Shown piece by piece: positions 25,518 through 33,909 of a stretch of DNA of 64,000 bases (position 1 is the stretch's first letter; every line of letters starts with the position of its first letter). The position numbers and the translations under genes were made by a program. Location of the stretch: assembly GCF_013363995.1 (NCBI RefSeq), contig NZ_JABWGO010000003.1, positions 248,001-312,000 of the forward strand, read 5' to 3'. The notes beneath the pieces are model-generated. The model was not told where the DNA came from, made no database searches, and saw only the letters and a list, made by a program, of their open reading frames with translations. The DNA comes from Nonomuraea rhodomycinica. Lineage in GTDB: Bacteria > Actinomycetota > Actinomycetes > Streptosporangiales > Streptosporangiaceae.

Positions 25518-26455
25518 GAGGATCTCCGGTGCGCGAGGTGGCTCATGCGGCGCTGGCGCAGCACGAACTGCGCCACGTCGAACACCCAGTCGCGGTCGGT
25601 GCGCAGCACGAGGTGGGCGACGCCGGCGCGGCGCAGCGCCGCCCGGGTGCCCTCCCGTTGCGCCGCCGCCGCCTCGGCATAGGCTTGCCGGATCTTGGGT
25701 GAGAGATGCACCTCGCGTACGTTCCCGGTCTCGGGGTCGGCGAACGCGACCCGGCCCACGTCGGGCAGCTCCAGCTCGCGCGGGTCGATCACCTCGACCG
25801 CCAGCACCTGGTGGCGGGCCGCCAGGCGGCGGATGGGCCGCTCCCAGGGCCGCTCGGCCGCCGGGTCCAGCTCCGGGCGGGCGTCCAGGAAGTCGGACAC
25901 CACCACCCGCATGCCGCGCCGCCTGCGGGTGGCCGCCAGCACCTCGATCCCCTCGGCCAGGTCCGGCGCGTCGGGCACGGGCCGGCCGCGCGGGGCGTCC
26001 ATCAGCGAGTGCAGCAGCCCGTACAGGGCGGGCCGGCCGGTGCGGGCGGGCATGCGGTGGACGTACTCGTCGTGCAGCACGAGCGCGCCGAACCGGTCGC
26101 CCATGCGGCTGGACAGGAACCCGAGCGCGCCGATCGCCGACACCACCAGGTCGCGTTTGTCGGTGTCGGCCGTGCCGAAGTCCATGCTCGGCGACAGGTC
26201 GGCCAGCGCCCACGTCTCCAGCTCGCGGTCGGCGATCAGGTCGCGCACGTGCGGCACCGTCGTGCGCGCGGTCACCGCCCAGTCCATGCGCCGCACGTCG
26301 TCCTCGCCGGGCACGTAGACCCGGCTGTCGCCGGCCTCGCTGCCCGTGCCGGGCAGCAGCCCCAGATGGGCGCCGTGCAGCAGGCCGTCGAGCCTGCGGG
26401 TCACCACCAGCTCCAGCCGCCGCAGCGCCTGCTCCGCCGTGCCACCGGAGCTCAC
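25514..26455 (-). CDS. DUF58 domain protein
   Basis: 313 aa. [28 protein letters not shown] is the DUF58 core signature. The following VWA-like half shows [12 protein letters not shown] (partial MIDAS) and [11 protein letters not shown]. The N-terminal part contains [22 protein letters not shown]. Second gene of the MoxR operon; GTG overlaps the moxR stop. It probably works as adaptor between the ATPase and the VWA protein, but no biochemical role is firmly known. Confidence 0.9.
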   Translation of the reverse strand: MSSGGTAEQALRRLELVVTRRLDGLLHGAHLGLLPGTGSEAGDSRVYVPGEDDVRRMDWAVTARTTVPHVRDLIADRELETWALADLSPSMDFGTADTDKRDLVVSAIGALGFLSSRMGDRFGALVLHDEYVHRMPARTGRPALYGLLHSLMDAPRGRPVPDAPDLAEGIEVLAATRRRRGMRVVVSDFLDARPELDPAAERPWERPIRRLAARHQVLAVEVIDPRELELPDVGRVAFADPETGNVREVHLSPKIRQAYAEAAAAQREGTRAALRRAGVAHLVLRTDRDWVFDVAQFVLRQRRMSHLAHRRSS

Positions 26456-27453
26456 CGGTTCTGGTTCCAGACGACGAGAGGCGGGGGCACGGCGTGCAGG
26501 ATCTGCCTGACCACCTGCTCGGGGTCCACCCCGTCGGCCAGCGCGTCGAACGTCAGCATCAGCCGGTGCGCCATCACGTCCACGGCCACGTCGCGCACGT
26601 CGTCGGGCAGCAGGTAGTCGCGGCCCCGCAGCAGCGCCAGCGCCCGCCCGGCGGACACCAGTCCGAGGGTGGCGCGCGGGCTCACCCCGATCTCGATGGT
26701 CTCGCCCAGGTCGGCCAGGCCGTACTCGGCCGGCGAGCGGGTGGCCATGACGAGCCGTACCACGTAGTCGGCGACGAGCTGGTGCACCGAGACCGCCTCG
26801 GCCGCGCCCTGCAGGGCGAGCAGCCGCTCCGGCTCCAGCACCCGCGCCGGCGTGGGCGGGGCGACGCTCATGCGGTGCAGGATCTCCAGCTCCTCGTGCG
26901 CGCTCGGGTGCGGCACCCGCACCCGGAACAGGAACCGGTCGCGCTGCACCTCCGGCAGCGGGTAGACGCCCTCGGACTCGATCGGGTTCTGCGTGGCCAG
27001 CACGATGAACGGCCGGGGCAGCGGATGGGTGACGCCGGCCAGCGTCACCTGCCGCTCGGCCATCACCTCCAGCAGCGCCGACTGCACCTTCGCCGGCGCC
27101 CGGTTGATCTCGTCGGCCAGCAGGAAGTTGACGAACACCGGACCCAGCTCGACGTCGAACTTCTCGTTGGACGGGTGGAACACGCGGGTGCCGACGATGT
27201 CGCTCGGCACCAGGTCGGGCGTGAACTGGATGCGGGCGAACGTGCCGCCCACCACGGTGGCCAGGGTGGAGGCGGCCAGGGTCTTGGCGACGCCGGGAAC
27301 CCCTTCCAGCAGGCAGTGCCCGCGCGCGAGCAGGGCCACGACCAGCCTCTCGACCATGTGCTCCTGCCCGACGATGACTCGCCGGACCTCGTCGAGGGCC
27401 TGACGCAGCACGCCCGCGTCCGTCCCGCCTGGCAACTCTTCGGCGACGCTCAT
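26452..27453 (-). CDS. MoxR family AAA+ ATPase
   Basis: AAA+ ATPase of about 333 aa. Walker A is [13 protein letters not shown] near residue 50, Walker [20 protein letters not shown], sensor 1 [18 protein letters not shown], then RDRFLF. Start taken as ATG 27453, with GGTGGA 9 nt upstream; ATG 27462 is equally in frame but its SD is only 1 nt away. Heads the operon with DUF58 and VWA genes. Divergent from a pseudokinase-like membrane protein 56 bp away. Confidence 0.93.
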   Translation of the reverse strand: MSVAEELPGGTDAGVLRQALDEVRRVIVGQEHMVERLVVALLARGHCLLEGVPGVAKTLAASTLATVVGGTFARIQFTPDLVPSDIVGTRVFHPSNEKFDVELGPVFVNFLLADEINRAPAKVQSALLEVMAERQVTLAGVTHPLPRPFIVLATQNPIESEGVYPLPEVQRDRFLFRVRVPHPSAHEELEILHRMSVAPPTPARVLEPERLLALQGAAEAVSVHQLVADYVVRLVMATRSPAEYGLADLGETIEIGVSPRATLGLVSAGRALALLRGRDYLLPDDVRDVAVDVMAHRLMLTFDALADGVDPEQVVRQILHAVPPPLVVWNQNR

Positions 27454-27509
27454 GACGCCCATTCCACCAAACGTCCCGCGAACGTGCATCACGCCACGTC
27501 TGTGCTTTC

Positions 27510-28283
27510 ATGGCAAACGTGGCAAGTCCGCTGCAGTATGGCGATCCCCCGAGGCTGGGGCCGTTCGTGGTGCAGGCGCGCCTGCACCAGGCCCCGGCCG
27601 GTTTCGTGTACCTCGGGCAGGGCGCCGACGGCCGCGCGGTGTCGGTGGCCGTGCTCACCCACGGGGCCGCCCTGGACGCGGCGGCGCGCGAGCGCTTCGT
27701 GACCACGATGCGTGAGGCGTCGGCGCGGGGCGGCGGCATGCGCGGCTGGCTCGTCAGGGTGTCCCGGCCGCGGGCCGCCGTGCTGGAGGGCGCGCCCGAG
27801 GTGCTGGCCATGGAGACCGGCCGGGCGCCGTGGGTGGCCGTGCCGTACGTGCCGGGCCGGCCGGGGGCCGAGTGGTTCCTCGGGCCGGTGATGGTCGGGG
27901 GCACCTTCATCGGGCCCGCGCACGGCCCGGACTTCGTGCCGTACTGGCTGACCGACCGCGAGCCCGCGCTGCCCGGGCCGCCGCCGCGGCCGGCCCCGCT
28001 CACCGAGACCCGCAGGCGGGTGCTCATGGCCGCCCTGGCGCTGGCCGTGCTGGTGGCGCTGCTGACGACGATCGCCCTGCTGCTGCTGTTCGGCAGGTCG
28101 GACGGCGAGCCGCTGCCCCGGCCGCTGCCGCCCACCAACTTCGAGCCGACGCCGCCGCCGAGCCCGATGTCGCCCGAGCCGCAGCGGCCCTCGCCCTCGC
28201 CGACGCCGTCGCCGAGCGAGAGCGGCCAGGGCTCGCCGGGCCGCTCGCCGGGCGAGGACCAGGGCCAGGACCAGCAGCTCTGA
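27510..28283 (+). CDS. Membrane protein with a degenerate Ser/Thr-kinase N-lobe
   Basis: 257 aa. Residues 8-125 follow the N-lobe of actinobacterial Ser/Thr kinases: YGDPPRLGPFVVQARL at the start, FVYLGQGADGRAVSVAVL as strands beta2-beta3, AARERFVTTMREASA as helix C, and WVAVPYVPGRP at the hinge. The Gly-rich loop is lost (HQAPAG) and the VAIK lysine is absent. There is no C-lobe, HRD or DFG. A membrane helix (about 175-197) and a Pro/Ser-rich tail of about 55 residues follow. It cannot be an active kinase. It faces the MoxR operon, suggesting a linked role (inference). Confidence 0.7.
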   Translation: MANVASPLQYGDPPRLGPFVVQARLHQAPAGFVYLGQGADGRAVSVAVLTHGAALDAAARERFVTTMREASARGGGMRGWLVRVSRPRAAVLEGAPEVLAMETGRAPWVAVPYVPGRPGAEWFLGPVMVGGTFIGPAHGPDFVPYWLTDREPALPGPPPRPAPLTETRRRVLMAALALAVLVALLTTIALLLLFGRSDGEPLPRPLPPTNFEPTPPPSPMSPEPQRPSPSPTPSPSESGQGSPGRSPGEDQGQDQQL

Positions 28284-28330
28284 GAACCGGCTTGAGCCTG
28301 ACGTGACGTCACCCTTTAGCGTCCGGCGGC

Positions 28331-29188
28331 ATGGAGTTCATCGTTCACGACACCCTGACGCCCATGGCCGAGCTGCTGGAGCAGCCGCTGGAGCGCCGCC
28401 CCGGCCTGCTGCGCGAGGTGCTGGCGCCGATGCGGACCGCCATCCCCATGCCGGGCGACAGCGTCGACCTGCACCACCGCGGCAACGGCTTCCGGGTCGA
28501 CGCCGACGACCCCCGCTACCTGCCGGCCGTCCGCCGCATGATCGAGGAGGACGTGCTCGGGCAGGTCGAGCGCGAGCTGAACCGCGCCTCCGAGCGGCTG
28601 AAGGACGTCCGGCAGCCGGACCGGCTCCAGGTCATGCTGGTGCTCGGCAACCCCGACGACGACTACCTCATGAACGTGACCGGCGGCTACTACGGCATGG
28701 CGGGCGCGACCGGCTGGCTGTACCTGCTGGCCTGGCCCTCGGACGACGTCATCGGGCGGATCGCCCACTGCGCGGTCCACGAGTTCCACCACGCCGTCCG
28801 CCACACCAGCGTGGAGTGGGACCCGGCCACCGTGACCGTCGGCGAGCACGTCCTGTCCGAGGGGCTGGCCGAGGCATTCGTACGGGAGCTGTCGGGGCCG
28901 GAGGCGATGGGGCCGTGGTCGTCGCGGGTCACGGGGGCCGAGTACGAGCGGGCCCACGAGCGGATCATGGCGGACATCGACCTGCCCGGGATGTGGAACA
29001 CCCCCGCGTACGTGCTGGGCGACACCGCGGCGCGCCTGTTCGGCGGGCAGCCGCGCGGCATCCCCGACATGGCGGGGTACGCGGTGGGGCTGCGGCTGGT
29101 GGAGGCGCACCTGGCGGCGACCGGCATGACGGCGGCCGAGAGCACCGTGCTGCCCGCCGCCCGTATCCTGGCGAGCTCGGCTTCCTGA
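28331..29188 (+). CDS. DUF2268 putative zinc metalloprotease
   Basis: 285 aa. The zincin motif is HEFHHAVRH near residue 155, with a downstream Glu in VLSEGLAEAFVREL as probable third ligand. Matches the DUF2268 family of predicted Zn-dependent proteases. No signal peptide or membrane helix, so probably cytoplasmic. ATG 28331 is preceded by a GGCGGC-rich leader with no clear SD. Convergent with the response regulator gene 10 nt downstream. Confidence 0.82.
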   Translation: MEFIVHDTLTPMAELLEQPLERRPGLLREVLAPMRTAIPMPGDSVDLHHRGNGFRVDADDPRYLPAVRRMIEEDVLGQVERELNRASERLKDVRQPDRLQVMLVLGNPDDDYLMNVTGGYYGMAGATGWLYLLAWPSDDVIGRIAHCAVHEFHHAVRHTSVEWDPATVTVGEHVLSEGLAEAFVRELSGPEAMGPWSSRVTGAEYERAHERIMADIDLPGMWNTPAYVLGDTAARLFGGQPRGIPDMAGYAVGLRLVEAHLAATGMTAAESTVLPAARILASSAS

Positions 29189-29197
29189 CCCGGTCCG

Positions 29198-29845
29198 TCA
29201 GCGGGGGTCGGCCGGGGACACGAAGCCGGACTCGTACGCGGCGATGACGGCCTGGGTGCGGTCGCGGGCGCCGAGCTTGGCCAGCACGTTGCCGACGTGG
29301 GTCTTGACCGTCTCCTGGCCGACGACGAGCTCGGCCGCGATCTCGCCGTTGGACAGGCCGCGGGCCATGAGCCGCAGCACGTCGCCCTCCCGGCCGGTCA
29401 GCCGGCCGATGCCCGGCACGTCCGAGCCGGGCCGGCGGGCGGCCAGCGCCCGGATCGCGGCGGGGAACAGCAGCGTGTCGCCGGCCGCGACGAGCTTGAC
29501 CGCGCGCAGCAGCTCGTCCGGCCGGGTCCGCTTGAGCAGGAACCCGTCGGCCCCGGCCCGCAGCGCGTCGTAGACGTAGTCGTCGTTCTCGAACGTCGTG
29601 ACGACGAGCACCTTCGGCGGGTCGTCCAGCGCCACCAGCCGCCGGGTGGCCTGGATGCCGTCCACGGCGGGCATCCGCACGTCCATGAGCACCACGTCGG
29701 GGCGCTCGCGGCGCACCACGGGCAGCACCTCGGCGCCGTCGGCCGCCTCGCCGACCACCTCCACGCCCGGCTCGGAGGACAGGATGACGCGCAGGCCGGC
29801 GCGCACCAGGTCCTCGTCGTCGGCGATCACGACCCTCACCGTCAT
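29198..29845 (-). CDS. NarL/LuxR-type response regulator
   Basis: Receiver domain (residues 1-120) has the acidic pair in [12 protein letters not shown], phosphoacceptor Asp in [12 protein letters not shown], Thr in VTTF and Lys in LLKRTRP. A C-terminal LuxR helix-turn-helix follows ([39 protein letters not shown]). 215 aa, usual length. The ATG overlaps the kinase stop by 4 nt. With the kinase it forms a two-component system facing the clpP pair. Confidence 0.94.
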   Translation of the reverse strand: MTVRVVIADDEDLVRAGLRVILSSEPGVEVVGEAADGAEVLPVVRRERPDVVLMDVRMPAVDGIQATRRLVALDDPPKVLVVTTFENDDYVYDALRAGADGFLLKRTRPDELLRAVKLVAAGDTLLFPAAIRALAARRPGSDVPGIGRLTGREGDVLRLMARGLSNGEIAAELVVGQETVKTHVGNVLAKLGARDRTQAVIAAYESGFVSPADPR

Positions 29846-31074
29846 GGCGCCGACCGTAGCGGGAGCCGCGCGCGCACCCGCCACCACCCCTCCGCTTCGG
29901 CCGGGCCGGCGTCCAGGTCGCCGTTCAGCAGCCGTACGCGCTCGCGCATGCCCGCCAGCCCCCGGCCGCCGCGCGCCCCGTTCCCGTCGCCGTTCTCGTT
30001 CCCGCTTCCGGGGGCGGCGGTGCGGTTGGTCACCTCCAGCCGCAGTGCGCCGTCCCGCACGGCCACCGCCAGCCGTACCGGGGAGCGGCCGTGCTTGATG
30101 GCGTTGGTGAGCGCCTCCTGTACGATCCGGTACGCCTCCCGGGAGACCGGCGCCGGAACGGCGGACACGTCGCCCACCTCGTGCTCGACCGGCGCCCCCG
30201 ACGAGGCGACGAGCGTGTCGAGGTCGTCGAGCGTCGCCCAGTCACCCCGCGCGCCGGGCCCGCCCGGCGGATCACCGGCGCGCAGCACCCCGAGCGCGTG
30301 GTCGAGATCCTCCAGAGCCGCGCGCGCCGACCGCTCGATCGCGTCCAGCGCCGCCCGCGCCGTCTCCCGGTCGCGGTCGAGCACGCGCCCGGCGGCGGCG
30401 GCCTGGAGGGTCACCACGCTCAGCGCGTGGCCCACCGAGTCGTGCAGCTCGCGGGCCAGCCGGTTGCGCTCGGCCAGCACCCGTGCCCGCTCCTCGGCCG
30501 CCGCCAGCCGCTCGCCGGGGGTCGGGCCGAGCAGCACGGGCGCCAGCCGGGTCAGCAGCGCCCCCGCCCCCGCCGCCATGAGGACCAGCGCCGCCAGCGC
30601 GGCCAGGCCGGCCGCCGTCCACGCCAGCGTCGGCCAGCCCGGCCGCACCGCGACGCCCAGCACCGGCAACGGATCGGCGACGAACGGCAGCGCCAGCGTG
30701 TACAGCGTGAACGGCACGATCGCCAGCGTGAAGCCGCTGACCACGCCCCCGACGGCCAGGTGCAGCGTGAACCACGCGGCCGTGCGCCGCCGCTCCTGCC
30801 ACGAGCGGCGCGCGTCGCGGGGCGGCGTCTCCACCCGCGCGCCCAGCAGCCCCTGCGCGGCGCTCACCTCCAGCCCCCGCACCGGCAGGAACAGGCCGGT
30901 GACCGCGACCACCGGGAGGACGGCCGCGTACAGCCCGACCTGCAGCGGCAGCAGGAACTCGCCCTGGCCGCCGCTGGTCAGCCCGGCGACCAGGGCCCCG
31001 GCCATCATGTACGGCATCAGCAGCGCCCCGCCGAGGATGAGGCAGGCCCAGCGGCGGGGGAGGTTCTTTCTCAC
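29842..31074 (-). CDS. NarL-type sensor histidine kinase
   Basis: 410 aa. N-terminal membrane part has about five to six helices (two before residue 85, others around 110-185) with no large extracellular sensor. The HisKA_3 dimerisation helix carries the phospho-His in [18 protein letters not shown]. The ATPase domain has [10 protein letters not shown] (N box) and [11 protein letters not shown] (G box). GTG 31074 follows a weak SD. A basic MRKNLPRRW end precedes the first helix, supporting this start. Divergent from clpP with 136 bp between. Confidence 0.9.
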   Translation of the reverse strand: MRKNLPRRWACLILGGALLMPYMMAGALVAGLTSGGQGEFLLPLQVGLYAAVLPVVAVTGLFLPVRGLEVSAAQGLLGARVETPPRDARRSWQERRRTAAWFTLHLAVGGVVSGFTLAIVPFTLYTLALPFVADPLPVLGVAVRPGWPTLAWTAAGLAALAALVLMAAGAGALLTRLAPVLLGPTPGERLAAAEERARVLAERNRLARELHDSVGHALSVVTLQAAAAGRVLDRDRETARAALDAIERSARAALEDLDHALGVLRAGDPPGGPGARGDWATLDDLDTLVASSGAPVEHEVGDVSAVPAPVSREAYRIVQEALTNAIKHGRSPVRLAVAVRDGALRLEVTNRTAAPGSGNENGDGNGARGGRGLAGMRERVRLLNGDLDAGPAEAEGWWRVRARLPLRSAP

Positions 31075-31109
31075 ACCCGCGAGTATATGTCGATGATTAT
31101 TCGCTCTCG

Positions 31110-31137
31110 GAGGAATGCGCCCTGAGAGAAATGCGCC
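31110..31137. promoter_or_regulatory. Direct repeats between the kinase gene and clpP
   Basis: GAGGAATGCGCC (31110-31121) and GAGAAATGCGCC (31126-31137) match at 11 of 12 positions with 16 bp between starts. A weaker copy, GATGAATGGCGC, is at 31153-31164. The surrounding 31075-31210 is noticeably more A+T-rich than its neighbours. Candidate binding site for the adjacent response regulator. Confidence 0.4.
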
Positions 31138-31210
31138 GCCAGCGAAAACCCCGATGAATGGCGCGGGCCCGGGTCTAGCGTTTGCCAATAGTCCGAGAGA
31201 AAGGCGACCC

Positions 31211-31774
31211 ATGACGGAGACCGCGCGCACGCAGTGGCCTGACCAGCTCAGCCAGCGGCTGCTGAAAGAACGCATCCTCGTTCTCGGCCAGGAGGTCGAC
31301 GACGACATTTGCAATCGGCTGTGCGGCGAGATGCTTTTGCTGGCGGCCGAGGACCCGACTCGCGACATAACCCTTTACATCAATTCGCCGGGCGGTTCCG
31401 TGACCGCCGGGATGGCCTTGTACGACATGATGCAGTTCGTGCCGTGCGACGTGGCGACGGTGGCCATGGGCTTCGCCGCCTCCATGGGCCAGCTCCTGCT
31501 GTGCGCCGGCGCCAAGGGCAAGCGCTACGCCCTGCCCAACGCCCGCGTCGTCATGCACCAGCCGCTCGGCGGCATCGGCGGCACGGCGGCCGACATCCAG
31601 ATCCAGGCCGAGAACCTGCTGCACACCAAGCGCCGGCTGGCCGAGATGATCGCCCACCACACGGGCCAGCCGCTGGAGCGCATCCAGGCCGACTCCGACC
31701 GCGACCGCTGGTTCACCGCCCAGGAGGCCCTGGAGTACGGCTTCGTCGACCACATCGCCGGAGGGATGAACTGA
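31211..31774 (+). CDS. clpP: ATP-dependent Clp protease proteolytic subunit (first of pair)
   Basis: Serine peptidase ring subunit, 187 aa. Catalytic Ser in [11 protein letters not shown], His in VVMHQPLGG and Asp in [14 protein letters not shown] are all present. [13 protein letters not shown] and [18 protein letters not shown] are typical. A short N-terminus suggests little propeptide. The first 130 or so nt use more A/T-ending codons than the rest. Co-transcribed with the next clpP after a 1-nt gap. This pair has no clpX or tig beside it, resembling the accessory ClpP3/ClpP4-type locus of actinomycetes. Confidence 0.93.
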   Translation: MTETARTQWPDQLSQRLLKERILVLGQEVDDDICNRLCGEMLLLAAEDPTRDITLYINSPGGSVTAGMALYDMMQFVPCDVATVAMGFAASMGQLLLCAGAKGKRYALPNARVVMHQPLGGIGGTAADIQIQAENLLHTKRRLAEMIAHHTGQPLERIQADSDRDRWFTAQEALEYGFVDHIAGGMN

Positions 31775-31775
31775 C

Positions 31776-32390
31776 ATGAGCGGACGCTACGTGCTGCCGT
31801 CCTTCACCGAGCGCACCTCCTACGGCGTGCAGGAGACCAACCCCTACGCCAAGCTGTTCGAGGACCGCATCATCTTCCTCGGCACCCCGATCGACGACAC
31901 CAGCGCCAACGACGTCATGGCGCAGCTGCTGACCCTGGAGTCGCTCGACCCCGACCGCGACATCAACCTCTACATCAACTCGCCGGGCGGGTCGTTCACC
32001 GCGATGGCGGCCATCTACGACACGATGCAGTTCGTCCGGCCGGAGATCCAGACGGTCTGCATCGGCGAGGCCGCCTCGGCGGCGGTGCTGCTGGCGGCGG
32101 GCACGCCCGGCAAGCGGGCCGCGCTGCCCCACGCCCGGGTGCTGCTCCACCAGCCCGCGACCGAGGGCGCGCGCGGCCAGTCGAGCGACCTGGAGATCCA
32201 CGCGCGCGAGATCCTGCGCATGCGCGACCAGCAGGAGGAGGTCCTGGCCCGGCACACGGGCCGTCCGGTGCTCGACATCCGGCGTGACCTGGAGCGCGAC
32301 CGCATCTTCACGGCCGAGCAGGCGCGCACGTACGGGCTGGTGGACGACGTCCTCGCCACCCGCAAGCGCACGGCCTCGCTCGCCCGCTGA
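31776..32390 (+). CDS. clpP: ATP-dependent Clp protease proteolytic subunit (second of pair)
   Basis: 204 aa, with a typical partner-subunit N-terminus ([36 protein letters not shown]). Catalytic Ser in [14 protein letters not shown], His in [13 protein letters not shown] and Asp in [12 protein letters not shown] are intact. The handle helix region is [27 protein letters not shown]. Probably forms mixed tetradecamers with the first subunit, as actinobacterial ClpP pairs do. A long hairpin follows its stop. Confidence 0.93.
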   Translation: MSGRYVLPSFTERTSYGVQETNPYAKLFEDRIIFLGTPIDDTSANDVMAQLLTLESLDPDRDINLYINSPGGSFTAMAAIYDTMQFVRPEIQTVCIGEAASAAVLLAAGTPGKRAALPHARVLLHQPATEGARGQSSDLEIHAREILRMRDQQEEVLARHTGRPVLDIRRDLERDRIFTAEQARTYGLVDDVLATRKRTASLAR

Positions 32391-32412
32391 GCCCCGCGCC
32401 GCCCACGGATAC

Positions 32413-32452
32413 GGCCCGGGTGGAGAACTGGGGGGCGCTCTCCACCCGGGCC
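32413..32452. terminator. Strong hairpin after clpP operon
   Basis: Perfect 14-bp stem: GGCCCGGGTGGAGA (32413-32426) and TCTCCACCCGGGCC (32439-32452), with a 12-nt loop. It lies 22 nt after the clpP stop and before the convergent gene ending at 32480. Confidence 0.85.
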
Positions 32453-32479
32453 GGGCTCTCCGGACCGGCACCTCCCGGG

Positions 32480-33811
32480 CTAGGGGAGGGCGGTGCGGGG
32501 GAAGGCGAAGATGGCGCGGCCGCAGCTCTGCGGGGCGGGCATCTCGGTGGCGCACTGGTTCCTGGTCCACTCGGTGAGCGACCAGACCATGCCGGTGGCG
32601 TAGTTGTACGACAGCGACTCGGGATGCATCGACCAGCACTCGTACGGTGAGCTGTAGGGGTTGGCGCAGGTGTGCGAGCGCCCGCCGGAGGTGGTCAGCG
32701 CCCACAGCTCGCCCCGCTCGTCCGGCCAGCTGTGCGAGACGTACCACGTGCCGTTCCAGGACATGGCGCCCTGCATGTTGCCCACCTGGGTGCGGTACGC
32801 CTGGGCCGCCGGGGTGTAGCCCCGCGAGTCGCCGGCGAGCAGGAAGTCCGCGCCGCCCAGGTCGTAGCGGTAGAGGCGGCCGTGCAGGGCGGGGTCGTTG
32901 AAGTACTCCACGGCGGTCAGCGTGTCCGGCGCGGTGCTGCGGTCCAGCGAGATCGACGCGAAGCACGGCACGCCCGAGTCGCTGCTCATCGTGCAGGTGC
33001 CGCTGGCGTAGCTGTAGAAGCCGACCTCCGGCATGACGTACTGGTAGCCGTAGGCCGCGTAGCCCGCGGCGGTCTTGCCGATGGCCGAGCTCGCGTCGTT
33101 GACCTGGAGGATCTCGTTCATGCTGAAGACCCGGATGCCGGTCGAGTTGGCGCCGGTGGCGCTGACGTACAGCTTGTCGCCGTACCACGCCATGCCGCCG
33201 ATGTGCGCCTTGGCGGGGCCGAAGGTGTTGTTGGCGTAGCTCGTGGCGTTCGCGTTGCTGGTGCCGTCGGTGGGGGCGACCAGGTAGACCCACCGGTACT
33301 TCGGCGCCGACGGGTTCGTGTAGTCGATGAAGGCGACCCGGGCGTCGTTGTTGCGGGTGCTGCTGCCGCACTCGGCGGCGTTGCAGTGGTTCCAGCCGCC
33401 CAGGATGACCTTGTACGGTCCCCAGGCGCCGTCGTCGTCGGCGTCGCCGGAGGTGGTGACGCTCTGCGGGATCCAGGTCTCGGTGTCGGCGTCGCCGGTG
33501 TCCCAGCACCAGCTCACCGTGGCGGCGGGCTTGACGGGCAGGCCCGCCGCCTCGGTGGCGTCGCAGGCGCGCATGGGGTGGTTGACGCTGGCCATGACGT
33601 CGGCGAAGGCCACCTGGGTCAGGCCCGGCTGGGCCTTGAGCGAGCTCAGGCCGGTCGTCGGGTGCCAGATGACGCCGGCGCCCGGCACGGCGACGAGCGG
33701 GGTGCCGTACGCCGAGTCGTCCACCGGGTCGGCGTACGCGGCGGTGGCGGCGGCCAGGGGGGCGACGATGAGCAGGACGAGGGCGGCGATGCGGGCGATC
33801 AACGTGGACAT
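32480..33811 (-). CDS. Secreted protein of unknown function, beta-propeller-like
   Basis: 443 aa with a clear Sec signal peptide (LIARIAALVLLIVAPLAAATAAYA, cleaved near residue 27). The mature part is rich in Gly, Trp, Tyr and Asn and has repeated strand-like segments such as HIGGMAWYGDKLYVSA, NMQGAMSWNGTWYVSHS and ESLSYNYATGMVWSLTEW, recalling beta-propeller blades. At least eight cysteines suggest disulfides. I cannot name a family. GGAGAGG precedes the ATG. It lies next to the rhamnosidase gene in the same direction; joint regulation is possible. Confidence 0.7.
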   Translation of the reverse strand: MSTLIARIAALVLLIVAPLAAATAAYADPVDDSAYGTPLVAVPGAGVIWHPTTGLSSLKAQPGLTQVAFADVMASVNHPMRACDATEAAGLPVKPAATVSWCWDTGDADTETWIPQSVTTSGDADDDGAWGPYKVILGGWNHCNAAECGSSTRNNDARVAFIDYTNPSAPKYRWVYLVAPTDGTSNANATSYANNTFGPAKAHIGGMAWYGDKLYVSATGANSTGIRVFSMNEILQVNDASSAIGKTAAGYAAYGYQYVMPEVGFYSYASGTCTMSSDSGVPCFASISLDRSTAPDTLTAVEYFNDPALHGRLYRYDLGGADFLLAGDSRGYTPAAQAYRTQVGNMQGAMSWNGTWYVSHSWPDERGELWALTTSGGRSHTCANPYSSPYECWSMHPESLSYNYATGMVWSLTEWTRNQCATEMPAPQSCGRAIFAFPRTALP

Positions 33812-33909
33812 GGGGGGTGTCCTCTCCGTTGGGGGGTGGGCGGAGCGAAGGCGGGGTGCGGGTCACCTCCTTGCCGGTCGTCGGGAGCGGTCAGGTCGTC
33901 GGGGCCGGG

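Noticed and set aside
31075..31210. ClgR-type site (TTCGC-N5-GCGAA) upstream of clpP
   Set aside because: Only isolated TTCGC and GCGAA halves more than 35 bp apart.
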